Below are positions 16,137-23,667 of a stretch of DNA of 64,000 bases, one piece after another (the first letter of the stretch is position 1; each line of letters opens with the position of its first letter). The position numbers were made by a program, and so were the translations under genes. Under the pieces are notes generated by a model. The model worked only from the letters and a program-made list of their open reading frames with translations. It did not search any database and was not told the origin of the DNA. The stretch is from Bacillus renqingensis (lineage in GTDB: Bacteria > Bacillota > Bacilli > Bacillales > Cytobacillaceae). The stretch spans positions 1 to 64,000 of the forward strand of contig NZ_JADDIU010000009.1 in assembly GCF_016464375.1 (NCBI RefSeq). Reading direction: 5' to 3'.

Positions 16137-18053
16137 ATGGGGTCTGAAGCAAAGTCTCTTATCAAGGGGATGGTGAAAGTCCGCTTGTTTGAAAAATTAA
16201 AACCGCACGCCGAACTGATTGCAGCTTGTCTAAGCGGTGTGTTGATTGCCGCCGGGTGGCTATTGGATCGATATGGGCAGGGTGTTGATTCGATTATTGC
16301 CTATTTACTGGCATTTGTGATCGGCGGTTTTGCCAAAGCAAAGGAAGGCATTGAAGCAACCTATAACAATAAAGAATTAAATGTGGAAATGCTGATGATT
16401 TTTGCCGCGATAGGATCTGCTATTATCGGCTACTGGACAGAGGGTGCCATTTTAATCTTTATCTTTGCTGTCAGCGGGGCACTCGAAACCTATACAATGA
16501 ACAAAAGCCATAAGGAAATTTCCTCACTAATGGAGCTGCAACCGGAAGAAGCACTCCTCATCTCAAATGGCTTGGAGAAACGTGTAGCCGTTTCAGACCT
16601 GTTGGTAGGCGATCAAATCTTGATTAAACCTGGTGAGCGGATGCCGGCTGATGGGATTATTATAAAGGGATACACTAATATTGATGAAGCAGCGATTACC
16701 GGTGAATCAATGCCTGTTTCCAAAGGGAGCGAGGAAGAAGTTTTTGCTGGAACCGTCAATTTGACCGGAGCGATTACTGTTCAAGTGACAAAAACAAGCA
16801 GTGATACGCTGTTTCAAAAAATCATTCAGCTTGTCCAATCGGCCAAAAGTGAAAAATCACCGTCACAGCTGTTCATTGAACGCTTTGAAGGAAGCTATGT
16901 CAAGATCGTCCTTCTTGTGGTCATTGCCATGTTTTTCCTTCCTTATTTTTTATTTGGCTGGAGCTGGCATGAATCGTTTTATCGGGCGATGATTTTATTA
17001 GTTGTCGCCTCACCTTGTGCCCTTGTTGCTTCGATTATGCCGGCAACCTTGTCGGCGATTTCTAATGGGGCAAGACATGGAATATTGGTAAAAGGCGGTG
17101 TCCATTTAGAAACTTTAAGTCACTTAAGAGCGATTGCCTTTGATAAAACAGGCACGCTGACGAACGGAAAACCAGAGGTAACGAAGGTAATTGTAAAAGA
17201 TGGCCTAGACCCAAAGAAACTAGTATGGAAAGCCGCTTCGATTGAAAATCAGTCCAACCACCCACTGGCACAGGCCATTGTAAAATATGCAAAGCAGACC
17301 ACTGACGAAGACTTGATCCCTCCTGACAGTCTTGAAGATGTTCCGGGCTGGGGGATTAAGGCGGAGATCAAAGGGGAACAATGGAAAATTGGCAAAGCGG
17401 CCTTTGTTGGGATTGAACAGGCCGATCAGTTTGCTGATGGAAAGGCCAAGGAGCTTGCGAGCCAGGGGAATACCCTTGTCTTTATTGAAATCAATGGTGA
17501 GCTTAGTGCCATGATTGCCTTAAAAGATGTTGTCCGCAAGGAAACAAAGTATGCGATTGACCATTTGAAAAAACAAGGGATTCGGACCGTTATGCTTACC
17601 GGCGACAGTGCAAAAACAGCACAGGCCATTGCCGGCGAATGCCATGTTGACGAATTTTTCGCAGAATGTCTCCCAGAAACAAAGGTGGAACATCTGAAAC
17701 AATTGAAAACAAACTATCAAACCGTGGCAATGGTAGGTGACGGAATCAATGACGCACCGGCGCTTGCGATTGCTAATGTTGGAATTGCGATGGGAGAAGG
17801 AACAGACGTCGCTCTTGAAACGGCTGATATCGTCCTAATGAAGAATGACTTGTCGCGGATTGCAGAGGCTGTCCGACTATCACGGCGAATGAATAAAATC
17901 ATTAAACAAAATGTCATTTTCTCAATCCTAGTCATTATGGTGTTAATCTCGTCGAATTTCTTTCAGTTCATTGATTTGCCATTCGGAGTCATCGGGCACG
18001 AAGGCAGCACCATACTCGTTATCCTCAATAGTTTGCGGCTGTTAAAATCTTAA
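16137..18053 (+). CDS. pfeT: P1B-4 type metal efflux ATPase (PfeT/ZosA-like)
   Basis: A 638-residue P-type ATPase. It has an SPC metal-site motif in helix 6 (VASPCALVAS) rather than CPC, typical of P1B-4 transporters. Other motifs are the actuator loop TGESMPVSKG, the phosphorylation site DKTGTLTNG, the HP motif (NHPLAQAI), MLTGDSAKTA and GDGINDAPAL. There is no N-terminal metal-binding HMA domain. B. subtilis PfeT (formerly ZosA) is of the same length and exports Fe2+ under peroxide or iron excess; Fur activates and PerR represses it there. Two Fur-like boxes upstream of a sigma-A promoter fit that regulation. A perfect terminator follows. Confidence 0.9.
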   Translation: MGSEAKSLIKGMVKVRLFEKLKPHAELIAACLSGVLIAAGWLLDRYGQGVDSIIAYLLAFVIGGFAKAKEGIEATYNNKELNVEMLMIFAAIGSAIIGYWTEGAILIFIFAVSGALETYTMNKSHKEISSLMELQPEEALLISNGLEKRVAVSDLLVGDQILIKPGERMPADGIIIKGYTNIDEAAITGESMPVSKGSEEEVFAGTVNLTGAITVQVTKTSSDTLFQKIIQLVQSAKSEKSPSQLFIERFEGSYVKIVLLVVIAMFFLPYFLFGWSWHESFYRAMILLVVASPCALVASIMPATLSAISNGARHGILVKGGVHLETLSHLRAIAFDKTGTLTNGKPEVTKVIVKDGLDPKKLVWKAASIENQSNHPLAQAIVKYAKQTTDEDLIPPDSLEDVPGWGIKAEIKGEQWKIGKAAFVGIEQADQFADGKAKELASQGNTLVFIEINGELSAMIALKDVVRKETKYAIDHLKKQGIRTVMLTGDSAKTAQAIAGECHVDEFFAECLPETKVEHLKQLKTNYQTVAMVGDGINDAPALAIANVGIAMGEGTDVALETADIVLMKNDLSRIAEAVRLSRRMNKIIKQNVIFSILVIMVLISSNFFQFIDLPFGVIGHEGSTILVILNSLRLLKS

Positions 18054-18054
18054 A

Positions 18055-18082
18055 ACCGGGTGAATTTCACCCGGCTTTTTTT
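18055..18082 (+). terminator. terminator of pfeT
   Basis: ACCGGGTGAA and TTCACCCGG form a compact stem followed by seven T, directly after the stop codon. Confidence 0.8.
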
Positions 18083-18095
18083 GACCTTTATATGG

Positions 18096-18197
18096 TTAGT
18101 GGTATCCGTTAGACCCGTTTGCAGAGCCGGAAGTTTTATTTCCCTTGCTGCCTTTCCCTTTTTGTTTCGTGCCGCCATCTTTTTTCATGAGTTCCAT
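18096..18197 (-). CDS. small basic Gly/Lys/Ser-rich protein (33 aa)
   Basis: The minus strand encodes MELMKKDGGTKQKGKG, SKGNKTSGSANGSNGYH (33 residues) after TAAAGGGAGG. It is highly polar and basic, as in small acid-soluble or DUF3934-like Bacillus proteins, but I do not recognise it with certainty. An in-frame TTG immediately before the ATG is an alternative start with better spacing. Confidence 0.55.
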   Translation of the reverse strand: MELMKKDGGTKQKGKGSKGNKTSGSANGSNGYH

Positions 18198-18282
18198 CAA
18201 TGTTCAAACCTCCCTTTATGCTGTAGACTACATGTCCACAACTATAGTTTGAACAGATAAAACAATTTCATAAAGGGAACTA

Positions 18283-19119
18283 TTAGCAGTTGGAACGTTT
18301 TTTTTCACTGTAAAAAGCATTAATTTCTCCACCTAAAATCATAATGAATGCAGAAATGTACAGCCAAATCATCAGTACAATGATCGCCCCAATACTCCCG
18401 TAAGTTAGGGAATAATTGCTAAAGTTCGCAACATAGAAGGAAAAACCTAATGAAGAGATCATCCAGCCGAAGGTTGCAAAGGCTGCCCCAGGAAAGGCAC
18501 TGCGGCAGCGAAGCTTCACATTCGGTGCAATCCAGTACAAACCTGTAAAAACAACAAACAAAATAAGCGCACTTAGTGCAATACTTAAGGTATTCCAAAG
18601 CTTTATAAATTGATCTGTATAGCCAAATTGCGAAAAGATAAATACGCCAATTTGCCTGCCGAATACCGGTAAAATTAAGGCCAATAAGAAAACAAAAATC
18701 ATCGCAAGCGTTAAAAGAATTGCCATTCCCCTTGCAACAAGGAACGACCTGCTTTCTGCCACATTGTAAGCTTTATTAAAGGCCCTGACAATCGCATTAA
18801 TCCCGTTTGACGCGGACCAAATCGTCCCGATAATACCAAATGAAAGCAATCCGCCGCTGCGATGACTCATAATTTCCTTTATTGTTTTTTCAATAAACTT
18901 CGACGTTTCAACCGGTGCAAACTTCCGAATCATTCCCAGCATATCCTCTTGCGAAATTGGGATATAAGGGATTAATGTAAATAACACGATTAGGAGTGGG
19001 AAAAGTGAAAGTAGAAAATAATAAGCCAGTTGCGCACTTAATCCTGAAAGGTCATCTTCATTAATCCGATTAATGAGCATTCGTATTAAGGAGCGAACAT
19101 TCCCTTTATTCCCCATCAT
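18283..19119 (-). CDS. yfkH: YihY/BrkB-family membrane protein (YfkH-like)
   Basis: About 278 residues with six membrane helices. The family pattern LSGLSAQLAYYFLLSLFPLLIVLFTLIPYIP at the N-terminus, IGTIWSASNGINAIVRAFNKAY in the middle and the closing SLTYGSIGAIIVLMIWLYISAFIMILGGEINA are typical of YihY/UPF0761 proteins (older name ribonuclease BN, a misnomer). Function unknown; position corresponds to yfkH. AAAGGAG precedes several adjacent start codons (19122, 19119, 19116). Its stop is nine bases from the ytxH-like gene upstream, so both form an operon. Confidence 0.85.
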   Translation of the reverse strand: MMGNKGNVRSLIRMLINRINEDDLSGLSAQLAYYFLLSLFPLLIVLFTLIPYIPISQEDMLGMIRKFAPVETSKFIEKTIKEIMSHRSGGLLSFGIIGTIWSASNGINAIVRAFNKAYNVAESRSFLVARGMAILLTLAMIFVFLLALILPVFGRQIGVFIFSQFGYTDQFIKLWNTLSIALSALILFVVFTGLYWIAPNVKLRCRSAFPGAAFATFGWMISSLGFSFYVANFSNYSLTYGSIGAIIVLMIWLYISAFIMILGGEINAFYSEKKRSNC

Positions 19120-19131
19120 CACCTCTCCTTT

Positions 19132-19482
19132 TTAATCATTTGTTCCTTTTTCCTCGAGGAGTTCCTCTAACAGTTCATCATCCTTGTTTTTGGAGAAGGT
19201 ATCCTTGGTTTCCCTTATCATATCAGTTACTTGCGGTGTTAATTCGCGAATTTCGTCTACTTTCTCGGCAAGATAAGAAAAATCTTCACTCACCTGTTCA
19301 ATCACGGATTTTATTTTTCCCACGGTTTCTCCTGGATGGCGCACCGTTTCATAAACCTTACTTGAGGTCTTTTGGACGCCCTCCTTCATCACTTCACGTG
19401 TATGTTTATCAAATAAACTAATGGCACCTCCGGCTAGAGCACCGAGGAACATTCCCCTCCAAAAAAGATTCTTCTTTGTCAT
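19132..19482 (-). CDS. YtxH-type membrane-anchored protein
   Basis: A 116-residue protein with one N-terminal membrane segment (LFWRGMFLGALAGGAISLF) followed by a long amphipathic, probably coiled-coil helix (VKEGVQKTSSKVYETVRHPGETVGKIKSVIEQVSEDFSYLAEK). This is the layout of YtxH stress-associated proteins. It precedes yfkH with nine bases between, indicating co-transcription. Confidence 0.75.
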   Translation of the reverse strand: MTKKNLFWRGMFLGALAGGAISLFDKHTREVMKEGVQKTSSKVYETVRHPGETVGKIKSVIEQVSEDFSYLAEKVDEIRELTPQVTDMIRETKDTFSKNKDDELLEELLEEKGTND

Positions 19483-19641
19483 TTGTACCCTTTCCTTTCT
19501 TTATCAAAACATGTTCTTATTATTTATTTTGCTTGATACCGACTCTCGATGCAAGTCTTGTCCGCTACTTAAATGTATGTATTGACAGAAAACTAATATA
19601 ATGAAAAGATAAACTAAAAGCTTGAAGGGGTGGTATGTACA

Positions 19642-19866
19642 TTGGATTTATCACAAAAGACAGTGGAAAACGTCGAATATATGATTGAAACAATAAAAGA
19701 CAAACTTAGGGTCTTAAACCTTGGAGCCATCAAACCCTCCCACTTTGATGAGGAAATGTATGAGGAACTAAAAGAAATTTACGAAATGGTACAAAGGAAA
19801 AACTCCTTCAGCCCAAACGAAATGCAGGCACTCGTTGAAGAATTAGGAAACTTGAGAAAAAAATAA
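19642..19866 (+). CDS. yfkK: DUF1128 protein YfkK
   Basis: A 74-residue all-helical protein (LDLSQKTVENVEYMIETIKDKLRVLNLGAIKPSHFDEEMYEELKEIYEMV). Both length and the NLGAIKPSHFDEE core match YfkK/DUF1128, function unknown. I choose TTG at 19642, eight bases after AGGGGTGG and aligned with the usual family start; a GTG at 19630 lies inside that ribosome site. Convergent with map, sharing a palindromic terminator. Confidence 0.8.
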   Translation: MDLSQKTVENVEYMIETIKDKLRVLNLGAIKPSHFDEEMYEELKEIYEMVQRKNSFSPNEMQALVEELGNLRKK

Positions 19867-19870
19867 TGGC

Positions 19871-19918
19871 TGATCAAGAAAAGCTTTAGCGCCTAGGCGC
19901 TAAAGCTTTTCTTGATCA
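19871..19918. terminator. 48-bp perfect palindrome, bidirectional terminator
   Basis: Every base from TGATCAAGAAAAGC at 19871 to its mirror at 19918 pairs, with CCTAGG at the centre. It lies between the convergent yfkK and map genes and includes the last codons and the stop of map (LTDQEKL, TAG). Confidence 0.8.
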
Positions 19919-20655
19919 GTTAAAATAAGCGGGCCGTCTTTTGTGATGGCAACGGTGTGCTCGTATTGCGCTGAGTAGGTGCCGTCAACCGTCCTTGCTG
20001 TCCAGCCATTGTCGTCCATCTTAGTATAGTGCATGCCGATATTGACCATCGGCTCAATCGTAAACACCATTCCTTCCTTAATCCGTGTCCCTTTTCCCGG
20101 CAGACCATAATGAGGAACATCCGGTTTTTCGTGAATCACTGCCCCTATTCCATGGCCAATGAAGTCGCGGACAACCGAAAGCCCCTCACCTTCAACGTAT
20201 TTCTGGATGGCATGGCCAATATCGCCAATTCGATTACCGGCAACCGCTTGTTCAATTCCCCTATATAGGGCTTCCTTAGTTACTTTTAATAAATGAGCGG
20301 TTTTATCAGAAACTTGCCCAACGGCATAGGACCAGGCTGAATCCGCAAGCGCCCCATTGTAATTGACAACCATGTCAATCGTAACAATATCACCGTCTTT
20401 AAGTGCTTCTTTTCGTGGAAAGCCATGGCATATTTCGTCGTTAATACTCGCGCATGTTGCATACTCGTAGCCTTTATAGCCCTTTTGCTCCGGAGTAGCG
20501 TGATGTTTATTTAAAAACTCCTCCACAAATTGATCAATCTCCCACGTCGTTACACCAGGCTTTATCAATTTGGCAATTTCTTTGTGACAGGCTGCGAGAA
20601 TTTCCCCCGCCTTTTTCATTGCGTCTATTTCACGCTGTGATTTAAGGACAATCAT
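19900..20655 (-). CDS. map: type I methionine aminopeptidase
   Basis: A 251-residue enzyme that removes the N-terminal methionine from nascent proteins. The di-metal site is visible: NDEICHGFP, TIDMVVNYNGALADSAWSY (Asp pair), GHGIGAVIHEKPDVPHYG (His), FTIEPMVN (Glu) and QYEHTVAIT (Glu). This looks like the second B. subtilis map paralogue (yflG/mapB), given the yfk neighbourhood. The start at 20655 is preceded by GGAAGGGG; the longer frame to 20721 has no ribosome site and no homology. Its last codons form half of the palindromic terminator. Confidence 0.93.
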   Translation of the reverse strand: MIVLKSQREIDAMKKAGEILAACHKEIAKLIKPGVTTWEIDQFVEEFLNKHHATPEQKGYKGYEYATCASINDEICHGFPRKEALKDGDIVTIDMVVNYNGALADSAWSYAVGQVSDKTAHLLKVTKEALYRGIEQAVAGNRIGDIGHAIQKYVEGEGLSVVRDFIGHGIGAVIHEKPDVPHYGLPGKGTRIKEGMVFTIEPMVNIGMHYTKMDDNGWTARTVDGTYSAQYEHTVAITKDGPLILTDQEKL

Positions 20656-20839
20656 ATAGCACGGTCCCCTTCCTTTAGTATATGTATATATTGTGTGCTT
20701 CACAAAAGTACCATAGAACACTTTTAATATTAACCTTATCCCGCCTATTTTTCAAAAATAGTTTTTTGTTCGATATATGGTGCTTTTTACTTCCTTTTGA
20801 TAAAATAAACATAAATATTTTATTAGGTGTGTGAGGCAA

Positions 20840-21166
20840 ATGATTGGTGACCGTGTAAAAAAATTCCGCACAGAAAGGAAAATGTCACTGTCCGAACTTG
20901 CAGAACAAGCTGGGGTAGCAAAATCTTATTTAAGTTCGCTCGAAAGAAATTTGCAAAAAAATCCTTCGATCCAATTTCTTGAAAAAATTGCTCATGTATT
21001 AAATATACCTGTTGAAAGCTTAATACATGAACAAGTTGACAAAGCCGAATTAGATAGTGACTGGATGAATTTAGTCAAAGAAGCAATGGCTTCCGGTGTA
21101 TCTAAAGACCAATTTCGTGAGTTTCTTGAATTTAACAAATGGCGAAATAATCAAGGGAATCAATAA
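20840..21166 (+). CDS. sinR: SinR-like biofilm master repressor
   Basis: A 108-residue regulator. The N-terminal Xre helix-turn-helix (MIGDRVKKFRTERKMSLSELAEQAGVAKSYLSSLERNLQKNPSIQFLEKI) is close to B. subtilis SinR, and the C-terminal SinI-interaction helices are present (WMNLVKEAMASGVSKDQFREFLEFNKWR). SinR represses matrix and sporulation-linked genes and is titrated by SinI. The start at 20840 opens exactly like SinR; the frame can extend three codons upstream. Unlike B. subtilis, sinI is not upstream in an operon but downstream on the opposite strand. Confidence 0.9.
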   Translation: MIGDRVKKFRTERKMSLSELAEQAGVAKSYLSSLERNLQKNPSIQFLEKIAHVLNIPVESLIHEQVDKAELDSDWMNLVKEAMASGVSKDQFREFLEFNKWRNNQGNQ

Positions 21167-21176
21167 CTTGCCAAAC

Positions 21177-21221
21177 AAAAAAGCATTCTGCAAAATGGTT
21201 CTATTGCAGAATGCCTTTTTT
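21177..21221. terminator. terminator between sinR and sinI-like gene
   Basis: GCATTCTGCAA and TTGCAGAATGC pair, with A-run before and T-run after, so it can serve both convergent genes. Confidence 0.8.
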
Positions 21222-21292
21222 GTAAACGTCACAAAAGTAAAATCGATATATCTAAGTCTTAGTGAAATTTATACGTAAACGATGGGAAAAGC

Positions 21293-21436
21293 TTACTTTT
21301 CTCCCATCACCTTTTCATCGTTTTGATGTAAAAAACTCTGAATCTCCTCTATTGATAATCCTAGTTTTTTTGCTTCAGATATCAGTGTCAACCACTCCTC
21401 ATCGATTACCTCAATTACTTTCTCTTGTACAATCAC
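21293..21436 (-). CDS. sinI: SinI-like anti-repressor
   Basis: A 47-residue protein containing the SinI signature: IDEEWLTLISEAKKLGLSIEEIQSFLHQN resembles LDQEWVELMVEAKEANISPEEIRKYLLLN of B. subtilis SinI. It should form a heterodimer with SinR, whose matching C-terminal helices are encoded next door. The start is GTG at 21436, eight bases after TTAGGAG; upstream in-frame codons to 21484 belong to the riboswitch. A c-di-GMP-I riboswitch lies directly ahead, so its synthesis is likely set by c-di-GMP. Confidence 0.8.
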   Translation of the reverse strand: MIVQEKVIEVIDEEWLTLISEAKKLGLSIEEIQSFLHQNDEKVMGEK

Positions 21437-21465
21437 AGTTTTCACTCCTAAAATACATTTTTGTA

Positions 21466-21560
21466 TTCCAGGTAACCCGGCCATCCTAGTAAGTATTACT
21501 TACCTTAGATCCTCGGCTTTGCGTCCCCACTTTTCAATAGGTTTGCCTTTTTCTGTGTCC
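21466..21560 (-). promoter_or_regulatory. c-di-GMP-I (GEMM-I) riboswitch of sinI-like gene
   Basis: On the minus strand the conserved GEMM-I blocks occur in order: GGCAAACC (21540-21547), a GAAA-capped hairpin, GGGACGCAAAGCC (21515-21527), the tetraloop-receptor pieces CTAAGG and AGGATGG, and CCGGGTTACC (21471-21480). Downstream come a small AATACA/TGTATT hairpin, AGGAG and the GTG start of the sinI-like gene. No strong terminator is visible, so control may be translational. The class is identified from its nearly invariant core. Confidence 0.88.
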
Positions 21561-21627
21561 CATTGCTTTGGGATAATCCCAAAAGCAATTTTAACTAGGA
21601 CTTTTTTCTTATCTGTTAAATATGTCC

Positions 21628-21633
21628 ATTATA
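21628..21633 (-). promoter_or_regulatory. candidate -10 element of the riboswitch transcript
   Basis: TATAAT in GGTATAATGG about 70 bases upstream of the riboswitch core. I see no good -35 hexamer at the usual distance, so assignment is tentative. Confidence 0.35.
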
Positions 21634-21779
21634 CCTAGTCCTTTTTTAATAGGTTGTTACATTTTGTCTGTTATTTAACATTTTCTAACTACTTTTTAAC
21701 TCAAATTTTCCCAAATTTCTACAAAAAAAGAGGAATCTCGACGATTATTGTTAAAACCTACTCCATTTTTTCAAAAAAG

Positions 21780-22859
21780 CTACCTAAAATAATGTTGAAA
21801 GGCTTCCATTAATTTAGAAGGGCTTAATTCAGGATTCACCGTCTCACTTGATTGGATTGTAACTAATGAGCAGGAAAGACCTATTTTACAGGCATCATTC
21901 GTATTTAGACCTTTTAAATAACCAAATAATATCCCTGCAATCAGAGAATCACCGGCACCGGTTACATCAATAACAAAAATATCCGGGGCAACTAATGCAC
22001 CTGCTTCCCCCTCTTTTGTAAAATAAATCAAGCCTTGATTTCCTCGAGAAATCACTACCTTCTCGGCTCCCTTTTTTAAAATTTCCTCGGCCGCTCTAAA
22101 AAAATCCCCTTCTGTTCTAATCTCTAACTTTGATAATGCCTCTGCTTCTTTATGATTCGCAATTAGCCAGGTCACTCCTTCTAGTGATTCCGGCAGTTTT
22201 TCTACCTTAGGTGCAGAAACGGTAGCAATGCAAAGCGGGATTTGATTATCTTTACAGTTATCAATAACCTGATGAATGATGTCTACAGGAAAATTGGTGT
22301 CAAGTAAAACCATTTCTGCGTTTTGAAGGAAGTGCCGATTTTTCTCGATAAAATTCACTTCTACTTCGTCATATATGGCCATGTCTGAAAGTGCCAACAG
22401 CATTTGACCTTCCTGATCAAGGACAGCCGTATAGGTTCCGGTTGATTTTCCCTGAATGACTTTTGATGGATTCACATTCACAAACTTTTTCGTGTTTCTC
22501 AGCAGCCACTCGCCTTCCTCATCTGCCCCAATATAGGCCAACAATGAGGTTTGAAGTCCTAACCTGCCTAAATTCTCTGCCACATTGCGGGCTACGCCGC
22601 CTCTTGACTTTATGCTGACAGCGGGATTCGAGGTTTCATATGTCAACTGTTTTAGTACCTGAATTTTTTGATCAATATTTGCCCCGCCAATACAAAGAAT
22701 TTTCTTCTCCTCTGGAGGCATTTTTCCGGTTTGAATCAGGAACGAAATGATTTCATTAACCTTGCCAAGAGGTAAACCGGTTTTTTCCACAATCGCCTGC
22801 TTTGAAATCGATGGGTTTGCTTGAATTATCCCTAGGATCATTGCTTCGTTCTTACTCAT
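21780..22859 (-). CDS. PfkB-family kinase with winged-helix N-terminus (pseudouridine kinase-like)
   Basis: A 359-residue protein. Residues 1-50 are a winged helix (ILGIIQANPSISKQAIVEKTGLPLGKVNEIISFL). From residue 53 comes a ribokinase fold: ILCIGGANIDQKI, SRGGVARNVAENLGRLG (GG substrate motif) and VIDVTGAGDSLIAGILFGYL (anion hole and catalytic Asp). The N-terminal HTH fused to a PfkB kinase is characteristic of YeiC/PsuK-like kinases, some of which phosphorylate pseudouridine. No psuG partner lies next to it, so the substrate is uncertain. Confidence 0.85.
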   Translation of the reverse strand: MSKNEAMILGIIQANPSISKQAIVEKTGLPLGKVNEIISFLIQTGKMPPEEKKILCIGGANIDQKIQVLKQLTYETSNPAVSIKSRGGVARNVAENLGRLGLQTSLLAYIGADEEGEWLLRNTKKFVNVNPSKVIQGKSTGTYTAVLDQEGQMLLALSDMAIYDEVEVNFIEKNRHFLQNAEMVLLDTNFPVDIIHQVIDNCKDNQIPLCIATVSAPKVEKLPESLEGVTWLIANHKEAEALSKLEIRTEGDFFRAAEEILKKGAEKVVISRGNQGLIYFTKEGEAGALVAPDIFVIDVTGAGDSLIAGILFGYLKGLNTNDACKIGLSCSLVTIQSSETVNPELSPSKLMEAFQHYFR

Positions 22860-22994
22860 TGCAGGCCCCTCCTTTATTTAGTAAAAAACCCGAAAAAACA
22901 TTTGTCTAAATTTCAACAAATAGAATATAATGTAAACAATATATAAATATACCCAATATTACTAATATTCTTACTATTAGAGGTGATTAATCCT

Positions 22995-23114
22995 ATGACG
23001 GTTGTCCACGTATTAAATTTTTCCATTCCAATAGCTTTTATTATATTTGCTGGTTTCATGCTTGACAAGATGTGCAAACCGGCTAAGCAAGAAGAAAAAG
23101 CTGGCGAAGAGTAA
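22995..23114 (+). CDS. small single-pass membrane protein (39 aa)
   Basis: The plus strand encodes MTVVHVLNFSIPIAFIIFAG, FMLDKMCKPAKQEEKAGEE, preceded by AGAGGTG eight to ten bases upstream. One hydrophobic helix (residues 7-23) is followed by a charged tail with one cysteine. I do not recognise a family. A terminator overlapping its last codons supports a genuine transcript end here. Confidence 0.6.
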   Translation: MTVVHVLNFSIPIAFIIFAGFMLDKMCKPAKQEEKAGEE

Positions 23115-23140
23115 ATTAGCTTCCTTCGCCAGCTTTTTTT
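23095..23140 (+). terminator. terminator overlapping the 39-aa gene
   Basis: AAAAAGCTGGCGAAG pairs with CTTCGCCAGCTTTTTTT; the 5' arm is coding sequence (KAGEE) of the small gene. Confidence 0.8.
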
Positions 23141-23272
23141 CTTTAAGAAACCTAATAGGTTCATTATAGCAAAGTTCATTCAACTTGAAATAATTTAACT
23201 ATCAAATTCTTTTGGTCATCATTTACCTTTTATTTGGGAATGCTACCATTGAAGACGAAAGGAGTGTTGACA

Positions 23273-23476
23273 TTGGCACGTGGAGAACATTTTAACCATA
23301 AAAACAAGAACCACCCTGGCAATTTCCCTGAGAGCAGCCGCCCAGCAAAAAAAATTTCAAAGGAAGAACTTGGGGACGAAGAATTTCTCGTGACCCGGGA
23401 AGCTTTTAAAAATAGAATGGAAGAAGAAGAAACCCGGGGAGACACTGCCCGCCTGCTTCCGAAACAAAGTAATTAA
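23273..23476 (+). CDS. small hydrophilic protein (67 aa)
   Basis: Starts at TTG 23273, eight bases after GAAAGGAG. The protein is charged with no hydrophobic segment: ARGEHFNHKNKNHPGNFPES, then EELGDEEFLVTREAFKNRMEEEE. I do not recognise it; composition resembles small Bacillus spore or stress proteins. It ends at the start of a composite repeat. Confidence 0.5.
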   Translation: MARGEHFNHKNKNHPGNFPESSRPAKKISKEELGDEEFLVTREAFKNRMEEEETRGDTARLLPKQSN

Positions 23477-23616
23477 GAAAAGCGCAAGGCGCCCGCCTAG
23501 CGGCGACAAGCACAAGACGAGCCGGCGAGAAGGCTGTTCTTTAGCCTTCTTGACGGATTGGCTTGTGACCTCGAGCCGCTGGCGCCAAGAGCTAGACAAT
23601 TCTCAAAGTCGAAAAA
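23475..23616. repeat. MITE-like composite repeat, copy 3 (inverted)
   Basis: Begins AAGAAAAGCGCAAGGCGCC and ends GAGCTAGACAATTCTCAAAG then TCGAAAA, the reverse complement of the ends at 14444-14610 and 34346-34514. The centre (GACAAGCACAAGACGAGCC, GGCTGTTCTTTAGCCTTCTT, CCTCGAGCCGCTGGCGCC) is instead that of the copy at 12980. Confidence 0.85.
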
Positions 23617-23636
23617 TTTCTTTCTTATCTTCAAAT

Positions 23637-23666
23637 AAAAGGCGTGATTTGTTCACGCCTTTTTTC
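23637..23666. terminator. terminator of hutH
   Basis: AAAAGGCGTGA and TTCACGCCTTTTTT pair with a four-base loop, directly after the hutH stop; T-run in both directions. Confidence 0.75.
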
Positions 23667-23667
23667 A

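Noticed and set aside
21437..21484. Longer start of the sinI-like gene
   Set aside because: The extra codons are the 3' part of the c-di-GMP riboswitch and the ribosome-binding region.
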